64,000 bases of DNA from Nostoc spongiaeforme FACHB-130 (GTDB lineage: Bacteria; Cyanobacteriota; Cyanobacteriia; Cyanobacteriales; Nostocaceae), in the NCBI RefSeq assembly GCF_014698475.1, contig NZ_JACJTB010000003.1, positions 62,001-126,000 on the forward strand, given 5' to 3'. Position 1 is the stretch's first letter, and every line of letters starts with the position of its first letter. The notes under the pieces were generated by a model. That model was not told the DNA's origin, searched no databases, and saw nothing but the letters and a program-made list of their open reading frames with translations. The position numbers and the translations under genes were made by a program. Below, piece by piece: positions 19,855 to 31,663 of the stretch.

Positions 19855-20433
19855 CTAAATCTCCGCCTGAATCAACAAACCCGCAGCCTTTTTCGCCTGT
19901 GATGCGGTTGACCAACTGCCTTCCATCATGGCAACTACGATCGCACCTTGTATGAGCAACAGCAGTTGTCTAGCTAATTGTTCTGGTAATGTAACTTCTG
20001 CTGCTTGAGCAAGAGTTTTGATGTAGTGGTAAATCGCCTGTTGATGTTCTAGTGCTACTCGATACCCAGGATGGTCAGGATTAGCTAATTCTACGGAGGC
20101 GTTAATAAATGCACAACCTCGAAAATCTGGGCTTTCAAACCATTCTCTTAAAGCATCAAATATTGCCAAAAGTTGTTTAGCAGGCTCAGAGGTTTGTTGT
20201 TCAACAGTGGTTTTTAGCCATCGACACCATTTTTCATCCTCTTGTCGCAACCAAGCTTCAATCAAAGCATCTTTTGATTTGAAATGATTGTACAACGACA
20301 TTTTGGCTACACCAGATTCCGCAATGATTCTGTCAATCCCGACATTGCGAATACCCTCCCGATAGAACAAATCTGATGCTGTATGCAAAATGCGATCGTA
20401 GACAGATTTACGTTTTGTTTTTAGTTTAGTCAT
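19855..20433 (-). CDS. TetR-family transcriptional regulator
   Basis: 192 residues with an N-terminal TetR helix-turn-helix: YDRILHTASDLFYREGIRNVG, IDRIIAESGVAKMSLYNHF and SKDALIEAWL. The helical C-terminal ligand-binding domain is of the type found in cyanobacterial AcrR-like regulators; its ligand is unknown. It is divergent from the 2OG oxygenase gene with only 16 bp between the two start codons, so a single operator probably controls both, and the oxygenase is the likeliest target. A CCCCTGCTCCCTGCC repeat lies between its stop and vupC. Confidence 0.85.
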   Translation of the reverse strand: MTKLKTKRKSVYDRILHTASDLFYREGIRNVGIDRIIAESGVAKMSLYNHFKSKDALIEAWLRQEDEKWCRWLKTTVEQQTSEPAKQLLAIFDALREWFESPDFRGCAFINASVELANPDHPGYRVALEHQQAIYHYIKTLAQAAEVTLPEQLARQLLLLIQGAIVVAMMEGSWSTASQAKKAAGLLIQAEI

Positions 20434-20449
20434 CTACCTTAACCAAATC

Positions 20450-21124
20450 ATGCTAAATCTCCCATCTATTCATACCGCAGTCATGCAAAAAGTTCCGTAT
20501 CATTGGGCTTTAATTAAAGATTTATTATCAAAAGAAGTAAGTCTAGAATTAACCGCCAGTTTTCCCAAACAAGATTTTTTTCTATCAACTGGGGAGGGGT
20601 ACGGCTATTATTGGGGAAAGATAATTGCTTCTAATCAAGATATTCCTTTACTGCTCAAATTTAAAGATGATCGCTGGCGACAAAGACTTGCACAAGGAAA
20701 ATTAACTTCTGATTTAAAACACCTCAGTTATGTGTGGCGAAATTTGATAGAAGGACTATGGACAAATACTTATCGTCAAGCTTTAGGAAATATGACTGGA
20801 TTGGATTTGACAGATTGTGTAATGGATATTGGATTTCGTCAATATAAATCGGGACATCAACATTTTCCGCATACAGATGAACCGAATAAAGTTTTAACTC
20901 ATCTACTATTTTTCAATCAAGAATGGTCAGAAAATTGGGGTGGTTATTTGCGGATTCTGAAAGACTCTGAACCTGATTCAGCCTTTCAAGATATTTTACC
21001 TTTGAGTCATTCTTCAGTTGTAATTGTACGTTCTGATAATTCTTGGCACATGGTAACTCCAGTTACTTCTCATACATCTGAAAGTCGCTTGGCTTTACGA
21101 GTAGCTTTTTTTCGGAATGTTTAG
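20450..21124 (+). CDS. 2-oxoglutarate/Fe(II)-dependent oxygenase
   Basis: A 224-residue protein of the prolyl-hydroxylase-like 2OG-Fe(II) group. The metal triad is visible as HFPHTDEP (His-x-Asp) and the distal SWHMVTPV, with an Arg about 15-20 residues later (SRLALRVAFF) for 2-oxoglutarate. Between them is the usual HLLFFNQEWSENWGGYLRIL strand. It would hydroxylate a protein or small molecule; the substrate is unknown. It is divergent from the TetR gene and probably under its control. Confidence 0.8.
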   Translation: MLNLPSIHTAVMQKVPYHWALIKDLLSKEVSLELTASFPKQDFFLSTGEGYGYYWGKIIASNQDIPLLLKFKDDRWRQRLAQGKLTSDLKHLSYVWRNLIEGLWTNTYRQALGNMTGLDLTDCVMDIGFRQYKSGHQHFPHTDEPNKVLTHLLFFNQEWSENWGGYLRILKDSEPDSAFQDILPLSHSSVVIVRSDNSWHMVTPVTSHTSESRLALRVAFFRNV

Positions 21125-21158
21125 TGAATACCTCCTAATTATTGTCTAGGAAAAATGG

Positions 21159-21350
21159 ATGATGAATAGCAAAGTTTATCATTTCTCAAGACTTTGGAAA
21201 CAAATTGTTCCTGCGCTGTTTGTTTTGCTGATATTTATCTCTTTTGTGATGTCAGTAAGAGAAATATTAGCAGTGGATATTTACTCTGATTATTATTCTT
21301 CAAGCGAATTAGAATCTTTGACTAAGATTGTGTTTTTGTTTCCAGAGTAG
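21159..21350 (+). CDS. Small single-span membrane protein, hypothetical
   Basis: 63 residues with one hydrophobic helix (about 16-36, VPALFVLLIFISFVMSV) after a basic N-terminus and an acidic, Tyr/Ser-rich tail (DIYSDYYSSSELES). I do not recognise it. It lies 34 bp after the oxygenase and may be co-transcribed. No functional assignment is possible. Confidence 0.45.
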   Translation: MMNSKVYHFSRLWKQIVPALFVLLIFISFVMSVREILAVDIYSDYYSSSELESLTKIVFLFPE

Positions 21351-21412
21351 TTGATAAACGCGGAGGAACGCGGAGAGTTTTTGCAATTTTGAAATATTTG
21401 GAGTTTTTAACT

Positions 21413-22234
21413 ATGACTAATCCTGTGGAAGTTTTGCGATCGCGCTACGGTGAAATTCCTTTTGATTACAATATTCCCTGGAATGATTCTATCGGAACAA
21501 TATTATCTCACCGTTCGGTGCGGTCTTATTTGCCTGATCCTTTACCACCAGGAATTTTAGAGTTGCTAGTGGCTGCTGCTCAGTCTGCTGCTAGTTCAGC
21601 GAATATGCAAACTTGGAGTGTGGTAGCGGTTGAAGATGAACAGCGCAAAGAGGAATTATACAAACTGGCTAATAACCAAGCCCATGTTAAACAAGCTCCT
21701 GTATTCTTGGTATGGTTAGCAGATTTAGGTCGTCTAGCTCATATTGCTGACAGTCGCGGACTACCTCATGTTGCTCTTGACTATGTAGAACTGTTGGTGA
21801 AAGCCATCGTTGATGCTTCAGTTGCAGCACAAAATGCGATCGTTGCTGCTGAGTCTTTGGGTTTGGGAACAATCTATATAGGTGCAATCCGTAAAAACAC
21901 TCAAGAAGTCGCCACATTATTGAACTTACCTCCTTTTGTGTTCCCTGTCTTTGGGATGTGTGTGGGTTTCCCCAATCCTGAAGTGAAACCAGCAATTAAA
22001 CCCCGTCTACCCCAAGCAGCTGTGTTGCATCGGGAGACTTATAAATTAGGAGAACAAGAAGATGCGATCGCTCGTTACAACGATATTATGAAACAGTTCT
22101 ACACCGAACAAAACATGAATGTAGCCGGTGATTGGTCAGAACACTCCGCCGAGAGAATAGCTACCTTAGACTATCTCAAAGGCTGCAAAAATTTACGCGA
22201 GACTCTCAATAACTTTGGCTTCAAGTTATTGTAA
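21413..22234 (+). CDS. Nitroreductase-family NAD(P)H:flavin oxidoreductase (NfsA-like)
   Basis: 273 residues of the FMN-dependent nitroreductase fold. FMN-binding elements: HRSVRSYLPDPL near the N-terminus, AAAQSAASSANMQTWS, and LGLGTIYIGAIR with VFPVFGMCVGFP. Length and C-terminal arm (EHSAERIATLDYLKG) fit the NfsA/FRP type that reduces nitro compounds, quinones or chromate with NADPH. The ATG at 21413 is preferred over the upstream TTG. A clear hairpin terminator follows at 22271. Substrate is not deducible; no link to nitrogenase is evident. Confidence 0.87.
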   Translation: MTNPVEVLRSRYGEIPFDYNIPWNDSIGTILSHRSVRSYLPDPLPPGILELLVAAAQSAASSANMQTWSVVAVEDEQRKEELYKLANNQAHVKQAPVFLVWLADLGRLAHIADSRGLPHVALDYVELLVKAIVDASVAAQNAIVAAESLGLGTIYIGAIRKNTQEVATLLNLPPFVFPVFGMCVGFPNPEVKPAIKPRLPQAAVLHRETYKLGEQEDAIARYNDIMKQFYTEQNMNVAGDWSEHSAERIATLDYLKGCKNLRETLNNFGFKLL

Positions 22235-22270
22235 ATTCATCCAATAGGAAAAACTCTACTTTGAAAAGTC

Positions 22271-22300
22271 TTGAGCGTGGGTTTCCTGCGCTCAATTTTT
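22271..22300 (+). terminator. Rho-independent terminator after the nitroreductase gene
   Basis: TTGAGCG pairs with CGCTCAA across an 11-base loop and is followed by TTTTT. The rest of the spacer to 22565 holds a HIP1 site and AT-rich DNA without a gene. Confidence 0.75.
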
Positions 22301-22565
22301 CGCTATGTTTTTCCGTTTTGAAAATAAATCAATTGGAATAACACTCAGGTAACAATGAGTTAAGCGATCGCCAACCCTAACTAATCAATCGTGTTCATAA
22401 TCATTCTACTGCGGAAGAGGAAGTTGAGAGGAAAAGTGAGGATTATCTATAGGAAAAACTTTGAAAGAAAAACAAGTAATTATATTTAGCTTATGTTTAG
22501 TTTTCTTAAGATAAAGCTGACTGTTGTTATAGTGTAATATTCAGTCAATTTACCTGTAAAAAATT

Positions 22566-23408
22566 ATGGATTCTTGGTTGACAGATGAGGTCAAATATTT
22601 GCTTTCCCAACCTTGTCTCACTATTTCATCTGTAATAGCGAGAAGATTAAACAACCGGATTAAAGGTTCAAAACAAAATATAGACGAACGTGCCTTTACA
22701 GAGTATTTGGTAGATGCCTTAGATACTTCATCATTAGAAAATGTTTGGGGAAGTGTTATTGGGTTGTTACGAGATCAGAACATCTATCTAAACACTAAGA
22801 TCCGAAAGTCTACAAAAGAAAATAAAACAGGAGCAGATATTGGTCTAATCATTCAACGTCGGATAAAGCAAAATAATAGTCGGTCGGAAATACAATATAG
22901 TTGCCTCATTCAATGCAAGAGAGTTGATGTGAATGGTCAAATAGATGACTTTTATCATACAGTTGGTGACGAGGAGAAAACTCAAAGCAGTTTAATGCTT
23001 GATATTACTCCTAGCTCATTCTATTTTATTTTTACTCCCTCGTGCTTGCTTGATATTGATTATTCATTAATACCTACTGCATTTATTGATGCTGGGAAAG
23101 AGTGTTCGTCTCCAATATGGGATATGGGACACTTTGGATGTGATGAAATCTGGTTTCCACTTCTATCAGATAGTCAAATAGATTCTATCAGTGGAGTTTT
23201 AGTTGTGCCAGCCCTGGCTGTAGAAGCTCAGAGAAAAAAAAGTAAAGATGCAAAATTAAAGGACATTCTGCCTAACTGTATGCCTCTTTGGTATTGGTTC
23301 TCAGAAATATTAGTAGCTGGTTTTGCTGGAGACCCAAGACAAGACGTAATAAATACAGCAGCGAATAGTGTGAAATTTTCTATTGAAATTAATATTGGAA
23401 ATGGCTAA
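22566..23408 (+). CDS. Hypothetical protein with PD-(D/E)XK nuclease-like motif
   Basis: I do not recognise the family of this 280-residue protein. It has a possible restriction-endonuclease-fold signature: Glu46 in AFTEYLVDAL, Asp91 in TGADIGLII and Gln116-Cys-Lys118 in CLIQCKRV, spaced as in E-D-QxK active sites. The rest is mixed alpha/beta without membrane segments. It stands alone, with no methylase or helicase beside it. It could be an orphan nuclease of a defence system or a degraded restriction gene. The composition is AT-rich and the flanks are repeat-rich, which suits an accessory gene. Confidence 0.6.
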   Translation: MDSWLTDEVKYLLSQPCLTISSVIARRLNNRIKGSKQNIDERAFTEYLVDALDTSSLENVWGSVIGLLRDQNIYLNTKIRKSTKENKTGADIGLIIQRRIKQNNSRSEIQYSCLIQCKRVDVNGQIDDFYHTVGDEEKTQSSLMLDITPSSFYFIFTPSCLLDIDYSLIPTAFIDAGKECSSPIWDMGHFGCDEIWFPLLSDSQIDSISGVLVVPALAVEAQRKKSKDAKLKDILPNCMPLWYWFSEILVAGFAGDPRQDVINTAANSVKFSIEINIGNG

Positions 23409-23431
23409 TTAGTGCGATCGCTTATCGCTGT

Positions 23432-23504
23432 AGCATTGTTTTTTCTTGCCAGCACTGACCAAAAGAGCGATCGCATTTAAGACTGTGACTGTGGAAGCGA
23501 TCGC
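23432..23504 (+). repeat. Direct repeat flanking the GIY-YIG cassette, left copy
   Basis: The sequence GCATTGT, then GCACTGACCAAAA, GATCGCATTTAAG and GACTGTGGAAGCGATCGCC, is repeated almost unchanged at 24200-24280, 768 bp away. The two copies bracket a two-gene cassette. Confidence 0.7.
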
Positions 23505-23609
23505 CTGTGCTTTGCTAAACATCAGCGATCACGAATTTGGCAGTAATACACCAAGCCTATGGTGATAAAATAATCGCCACGCGCCAATGCAGGTAGTATT
23601 GCTGTCTTC

Positions 23610-23987
23610 ATGCCAACAAATGATTCTGATCTACAAGCCCAAGCTCGACATATTATCGATGAAATCGCCTTTATCCCCTTCGAGCAATGTCAACCATTAA
23701 CCCGTGACTTTAAAAGCCTTCCTCCTCGTCCTGGTATCTATGCAGTCAGACACAGAAATGACGGATTGCTCTACATTGGTAAAACCAAGAGTCTGCGGGG
23801 GCGTTTCAGTGGTGGACACAAAGCTTTTCTTTGGGCATGGCTCGATAAATATGACGATGAGGACGTTCGGATCGCAGTGCAGATAATTTCGCATTGGGAA
23901 AACCCTGCGTTACTATTGGAGCTAGAAGCCATCATTCTCAGAGCCACGGAACCACCTTATAACGTTCAAATCCCAATGGAGATTTAA
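23610..23987 (+). CDS. GIY-YIG nuclease-domain protein
   Basis: 125 residues. The GIY-YIG fold is seen from about residue 38: PGIYAVRHRNDG, LLYIGKTKSLRGRF with the catalytic Tyr/Arg, GGHKA, and the metal-binding Glu in LLLELEAIILRATEPPYN. It is a minimal stand-alone domain without a recognisable DNA-binding extension. Four bases after it starts a small second gene; the pair is bracketed by 75-bp direct repeats, so they may have moved as one unit. Confidence 0.8.
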   Translation: MPTNDSDLQAQARHIIDEIAFIPFEQCQPLTRDFKSLPPRPGIYAVRHRNDGLLYIGKTKSLRGRFSGGHKAFLWAWLDKYDDEDVRIAVQIISHWENPALLLELEAIILRATEPPYNVQIPMEI

Positions 23988-23991
23988 AGTT

Positions 23992-24198
23992 ATGCAGGCC
24001 AAACTTCAAGAGCAACTTACAAGTGCTGATGCTGAGGTGATTTTAGGAAGATTGCCTGAGCGAATCCGCACAGCCTTAATTGCGCGTGCTGCTGAAATTG
24101 AATATCCAATCGAAGCCGTGGTTGAGATGGCGATCGCAAGTTTTCTTGACTCAGAGGCGTTGGGTTTTGCAGATTGTAAACCAGGGCGAGGCCAGTAA
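23992..24198 (+). CDS. Small protein paired with the GIY-YIG nuclease
   Basis: 68 residues, four bases downstream of the nuclease gene. The sequence ILGRLPERIRTALIARAAEIEYPIEAVVEMAIASFL has a ribbon-helix-helix look (strand then two helices) but no certain match. It could be a DNA-binding partner or antitoxin-like regulator of the nuclease. The tight spacing implies co-translation. Confidence 0.55.
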   Translation: MQAKLQEQLTSADAEVILGRLPERIRTALIARAAEIEYPIEAVVEMAIASFLDSEALGFADCKPGRGQ

Positions 24199-24199
24199 C

Positions 24200-24280
24200 G
24201 CATTGTAGTTATTATTTTTCTTCCCCGCACTGACCAAAAAAATGATCGCATTTAAGGCTATGACTGTGGAAGCGATCGCC
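24200..24280 (+). repeat. Direct repeat flanking the GIY-YIG cassette, right copy
   Basis: Right copy of the repeat at 23432-23504, about 85% alike with a few short insertions. It starts 2 bp after the stop of the small gene. Confidence 0.7.
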
Positions 24281-24329
24281 AAATTGCACTAAATAATTAA
24301 TTCATCCTTTTATTCAGTAACACCATATA

Positions 24330-24698
24330 TTATATGTAATCTAATGTAACTCTATTTTGACTATAATCAGCGACTAAAATAAATGATTTCAACCATCGAG
24401 AACCTAATAAAATTTCCTGTATTTCATCTCCAGCAAATACAGGAATTTCCCATTCTTGATTATCTATAATGACTCTACCGCTATAAACATCAAATTCAGT
24501 TTCTCCTTGAGCAGTTCTCAATTTATCTTGATTTAAAAACTGCCAATCAAGACTTTCTACATCTTGTTTGTTCATAGCTAAAAACTCAGTAAATCCTGTA
24601 TCTAGCATTGTTTCTACAGGAAAACTCAAGCCATCCCCGCCAATTAAATCTATTTCAAAATAAATTTGTCCATATTCTCCAAATCTTCCCTCAATCAT
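24330..24698 (-). CDS. Clan AA aspartic protease-like protein
   Basis: 122 residues of the retropepsin-like single-domain family common in cyanobacteria. The catalytic motif is METMLDTGFTEFLAM-like: MLDTGFTEFL with Asp-Thr-Gly. A C-terminal ILLGSRWLKSF matches the usual hydrophobic flap end (LLG..wL). Such proteins are active as dimers; substrates are unknown. Its ATG overlaps the stop of the upstream gene by four bases, so the two are translationally coupled. Confidence 0.75.
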   Translation of the reverse strand: MIEGRFGEYGQIYFEIDLIGGDGLSFPVETMLDTGFTEFLAMNKQDVESLDWQFLNQDKLRTAQGETEFDVYSGRVIIDNQEWEIPVFAGDEIQEILLGSRWLKSFILVADYSQNRVTLDYI

Positions 24699-25012
24699 AT
24701 TCTGCCACTTACACCTGTTTCATTAATGCCAAAAATATGATGAATCACTTGAGGGTGTTTTTCTCTAGCCATTTTACTGGCTACTTCTTTATCCTGGTCA
24801 ATAAAATAATCACCGCTATCAGGTTCAATGGCAATATACCAGCCAGAATATTTATCTAGTATTTCTGGTTTTAAACGCTCAAAAATTACCCAACAACGCT
24901 CATAAAATGCTTGTCTTCTGGCTCTATCTTGGGCTTTTTGGGCTTTTGTCCACTGAATTTCCGGGAATACTCTTCCACGTCTCACGATTCTTTCTGGTGA
25001 AGAGTGTGTCAT
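24695..25012 (-). CDS. DUF5678-like partner of the aspartic protease
   Basis: 105 residues. The C-terminal half (YSGWYIAIEPDSGDYFIDQD, then SKMAREKHPQVIHHIFGINETG) resembles DUF5678-type proteins, which are often encoded directly before a clan AA protease in cyanobacteria. The N-terminal half is basic and helical. The four-base overlap with the protease gene suggests a two-component unit, possibly toxin-antitoxin-like; no activity is proven. Confidence 0.6.
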   Translation of the reverse strand: MTHSSPERIVRRGRVFPEIQWTKAQKAQDRARRQAFYERCWVIFERLKPEILDKYSGWYIAIEPDSGDYFIDQDKEVASKMAREKHPQVIHHIFGINETGVSGRI

Positions 25013-25096
25013 ATTTTTTACATAATGGAGATTTATTTTCCATATTCTATTATAAAGCGATCGCCCTCATGATTCCCCAAGAGCGATCGCCTGCTT

Positions 25097-26497
25097 CTAA
25101 GTCCAGTGAATATGTTTGGAACGAAATGCTCTTTCCCAATCGTTAGCAATGACTTCCATCATGTTAATCATCCCTTCATAGCCAAAATATGGTCTATCAA
25201 GATAAGTCTCTCTGTTAGTCGGAGTAAACACATCAAAAGCAATTTTAATTCCCAATTCCTCCGCCATGTATTTTTCCCATGCCGAGCCAATCACAGCATC
25301 AGTATCAACCTCCGCCAAAGCTTGTTTAATCTGATACCCATCAGCAGAAAATACTACACGGGGAGATATTCCCATACTTTGTAATTCTCGCTCTAGAATT
25401 GAACGAGATTCGCGCATTCCTGAACGGAACAACAACACTTCTGGAATCATTTCCAACTCTTCAAACAGCATTCTTACCAACCCAATACCCATCGTCCCAT
25501 CCGCAGACACAGCAATTCTACAGTTACGATATCGGGGAATAATCATCAATGCTCGTTTGCGGAGGGTCTCGACAACTTTGTTTTCACCTTCTTTGATGAG
25601 TGGTTCTACTCTTGTTTCGTCTATTTTGAAATGCGCCGCTAAAGCCTTCAACCAGCGTGTAGTATTCTGCACACCAATGGGTAAAGGTATATCATCCAGA
25701 ATTAGCGGAATATCATGGGTTTGCTGCATTTTCCGCGCAAACTTATACCCCACATCATGACTGAGAAGAATATTGGCAGTTGCGTTACCCGCTTGTTCCA
25801 ATTCTTCAAAGGAAGTACCATGAGAAATTACTGTTTGTACCTTAATCCTCAAAGATTTTAAAGTCTGCTTCACCCATTCCAAGTCAGCCCACCAGGTAGG
25901 ATTGACATTTGCTTGGGGTGCAATAATATTGACAATTCTGGGTTTTTTACCGCCGCGTCGCTTCTTTCTTTTGTGGATGAAAGGAAGTAAAGCTTCTAAA
26001 CCCATTTCCAAGCCATCGTAAGCATTACCACGAAAACCACCAGCCAGCAGAGGTACAAGCTTGGCGTTGATTTCTGGCTGGATATTATTGCATAGTCCCT
26101 GAATATCTTCACCGATAATATCTGCGGCGCAAGTACCAACGACAAACATTACTTTGGGATTAAAAGATTGATCCGCCTCTCTAATCAAACCTTTGAGTTT
26201 ATCAGATGCACCCATGACAATATCTGACTCAAACAAGCGCGTACAACCGACTTTGCGCTTAGTAAAATCCACCTCATGGTTATCATAGCCAGCCGCTACC
26301 GTAGAGGCGCAACCTTGGGGAGAGTGAATCACGATACTGACATCTTTAATCCCCGCGACCATGTTAGCAATACCTTCTAACGCACAGCCAACGATGGGGT
26401 CTTTGCTGTGATCGCAATTATCAAAGGTTAGTGGCTCTGTGTGGGAGGGTATGACATTGAGTTTCTGGGAGTTTTCACTTGTTATTCCTGACAACAT
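25097..26497 (-). CDS. vnfN: VnfN, V-nitrogenase cofactor scaffold beta subunit
   Basis: A 466-residue NifN/NifK-type protein that with VnfE forms the scaffold for FeV-co maturation. Landmarks: CALEGIANMVAGIKDVSIVIH, PQGCAST (ligand Cys), VVGTCAADIIGEDIQG (ligand Cys), NPTWWADLEWVK and the C-terminal RPYFGYEGMINMMEVI. The ATG at 26497 is chosen because it follows GAGG by about 6 bases and leaves a 40-bp gap after vnfE; the longer frame from 26575 overlaps vnfE and has no ribosome-binding site. It is the last gene of vnfDG-K-E-N. Confidence 0.92.
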   Translation of the reverse strand: MLSGITSENSQKLNVIPSHTEPLTFDNCDHSKDPIVGCALEGIANMVAGIKDVSIVIHSPQGCASTVAAGYDNHEVDFTKRKVGCTRLFESDIVMGASDKLKGLIREADQSFNPKVMFVVGTCAADIIGEDIQGLCNNIQPEINAKLVPLLAGGFRGNAYDGLEMGLEALLPFIHKRKKRRGGKKPRIVNIIAPQANVNPTWWADLEWVKQTLKSLRIKVQTVISHGTSFEELEQAGNATANILLSHDVGYKFARKMQQTHDIPLILDDIPLPIGVQNTTRWLKALAAHFKIDETRVEPLIKEGENKVVETLRKRALMIIPRYRNCRIAVSADGTMGIGLVRMLFEELEMIPEVLLFRSGMRESRSILERELQSMGISPRVVFSADGYQIKQALAEVDTDAVIGSAWEKYMAEELGIKIAFDVFTPTNRETYLDRPYFGYEGMINMMEVIANDWERAFRSKHIHWT

Positions 26498-26537
26498 TTT
26501 CCTCTTCTCTGCATATACGGTACAGTTAGTTAAGCCA

Positions 26538-28067
26538 TTACTCGTTAAAACATTTGCCCCGCTTCTTCCCTGCATATACAGTGCAATCTGGCAAGTCTTG
26601 GGCTAATTTTCCGGTGAGTGATTGAGTAGATGCTAATCCTGAGTTTTTCGGGAATACCATTTGCTTAGTTAGGGAACTGCGGGGTCTAAAACCATATTCA
26701 AGGGCGGTTTTAATACACTTGGCGACCTTTAAAGCTCCGCGATAGCCAAATCTAGGACGATTTAAGATGGCGTTTAAATCGACAACGGGAATGTGGGGGA
26801 AACTCAAGGAAGAACCGAAGTAAACTACAGAATCAGCATCTAAACCACCGATAAATTCTAGTAATTCATCTTCAGTTTGTTTCATGGATTCATACTTACC
26901 AAAAGCTAAAGTCCCCTTGGTAATCAAGATTTCTGGGTCTAAGCCTGTTTCCAGCAAGTAATCTACACTGGTTTCTCGTGCTTCTGTACTCCAAGGATGG
27001 AAGTTATAAATAACCGCACGCATCCCAAAATCACGTTCCAACATATGGGCGATAGACAAGCACTTAATAGCGTCATGTCCCTCGATAATGGCTAACTTAC
27101 CTTCGATATATTTCTTGGCTGCTTCAAATTCTGTTTTGATAGCTGCATATTCCCGTTCCATCAGGGCTTCTGCTTGTGCTTCCATCTTTAAATATTTTGC
27201 CGCCCCACGCAACCATTTTTCTGTAGCACTGATACCATAGGGCAGAATTGTCGAATTTAAAGGTGTACCAAATCTGTCTGACATAGCTTTACCGATGGTA
27301 TAGCCCAGATCCAAACATAAGGTACAGTTAACGGCTGCGCTTGGTGCTTGTTTGAGTTCTTCTAAGGTGCAGTCACCAGCAATCACACTGTGAACTCTTG
27401 CACCCATCCCTTTAATTAGTCGTTTTAGTTCCTTAACATCTCCTTCTACTTCTGTCCTTTCTGGCCCCATCTTCGCGCCCACAATATTGACAGAATCAGC
27501 TAGTTGTGCTTGGCGTTCTGGAGTAGGCGGCTCCATAAAGTCTACAATCTGGCGGAAGACGATATCAAAGCCACTGCGATATTCTCCGGCGAAGCCTTCG
27601 CAGTGTATCGTCATAATTTCTGCGTCGATTTCGCTACGAGCTTTACCCACTACTTCATCTACACAATCGCCAATAATCCCCGACGCGCAACTAGTAGCAA
27701 CAACGATCGCATCGGGATGATATTTTTGATCTACTTCCAGAATCGCACCGCGTAATTCCTTTTCCCCACCAAAAATCACCGCTTTCTCACTCATATTAGT
27801 AGTGACAACAGGTTCATAAGGCGAACCACTGTTGCGGCTATTAGTAAGTTTATATGCTCGTTTAACTCCATAAGCACAGCCACTCGGCCCATGAGAAATG
27901 ACGATCGCATCCTTAATCCCACTTAAAATTTTGATTGCAGTCCAAAATTTACAGGGTCGAGTGTGACTACCCTGTAAAGTGGTTTTAATCTTACCTTCTT
28001 TTGCCAGTTGATACAGTTCGCTTAAATGCCCGTAAAATACGACATTCGCATCCATATTTGTTGCCAT
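26538..28067 (-). CDS. vnfE: VnfE, V-nitrogenase cofactor scaffold alpha subunit
   Basis: 509 residues related to NifE/NifD. Seen: HGPSGCAYG, VVATSCASGIIGDCVDE, CEGFAGEYRSGFD, a Cys-containing NCTLCLDLGYTIGKAM at the position of the precursor-binding Cys, and RPRFGYRGALKVAKCI. It differs clearly from the orphan NifE at 5127-6494, which keeps the NifE-branch motifs, so the two are not recent copies. The ATG at 28067 is preceded by GGAGAG. The C-terminal CTVYAGKKRG is echoed by an untranslated or N-terminal CTVYAEKRK just before vnfN, from a local duplication. Confidence 0.92.
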   Translation of the reverse strand: MATNMDANVVFYGHLSELYQLAKEGKIKTTLQGSHTRPCKFWTAIKILSGIKDAIVISHGPSGCAYGVKRAYKLTNSRNSGSPYEPVVTTNMSEKAVIFGGEKELRGAILEVDQKYHPDAIVVATSCASGIIGDCVDEVVGKARSEIDAEIMTIHCEGFAGEYRSGFDIVFRQIVDFMEPPTPERQAQLADSVNIVGAKMGPERTEVEGDVKELKRLIKGMGARVHSVIAGDCTLEELKQAPSAAVNCTLCLDLGYTIGKAMSDRFGTPLNSTILPYGISATEKWLRGAAKYLKMEAQAEALMEREYAAIKTEFEAAKKYIEGKLAIIEGHDAIKCLSIAHMLERDFGMRAVIYNFHPWSTEARETSVDYLLETGLDPEILITKGTLAFGKYESMKQTEDELLEFIGGLDADSVVYFGSSLSFPHIPVVDLNAILNRPRFGYRGALKVAKCIKTALEYGFRPRSSLTKQMVFPKNSGLASTQSLTGKLAQDLPDCTVYAGKKRGKCFNE

Positions 28068-28090
28068 AATTCTTCTCTCCCATGTTCTAT

Positions 28091-28131
28091 AAAAACGCAG
28101 AGGAATTTAGTTAAAACTTTGCGTTCCTCTG
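28091..28131 (-). other. Stem-loop between vnfK and vnfE
   Basis: ACGCAGAGGAA pairs with TTCCTCTGCGT around a 15-base loop; further GCGTTCC-type repeats follow. There is no U-run, so it is a processing or stabilising element (or inserted repeat) more than a terminator. Confidence 0.55.
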
Positions 28132-28167
28132 CGTGATACTCAGCGTTCCTTTGCGTTTATAAACCTC

Positions 28168-29559
<1,392 letters not shown>

Positions 29560-29737
29560 CTAAATTGCCTCCTAAATAGGGTGAAATGTGGGTAAATAGA
29601 ACTCAGAACTGATATTTGAATCGAATTTCGCCTAAATTTTGCAGTTCTGAGTTCTATGTTGGTGATTGTCTAAGTTCGACTGGGGAGAAGATTTTATAGA
29701 TTCTGTGTTTCTCTCACCCTCTCTGCGCCTCTGTCTT

Positions 29738-29781
29738 GAAAAGTTTCCTACGCCGGGAAACCCGGCTTCGAGGAACTTTTC
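29738..29781 (-). other. Large stem-loop between vnfDG and vnfK
   Basis: GAAAAGTT-CCT pairs with AGG-ACTTTTC and encloses a second perfect stem GCCGGG/CCCGGC with an AAA loop. It lies in the 247-bp spacer. It may fix the 3' end of a processed vnfDG mRNA and set the VnfD:VnfK ratio, or be an inserted repeat; similar repeats are common in these genomes. Confidence 0.6.
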
Positions 29782-29806
29782 GCTGCGGCTCTGCGTGAGA
29801 CTCTTA

Positions 29807-31630
<1,824 letters not shown>

Positions 31631-31663
31631 TCAAGAAGAAATCTTTTTCTTTTGTCTTTCTAA

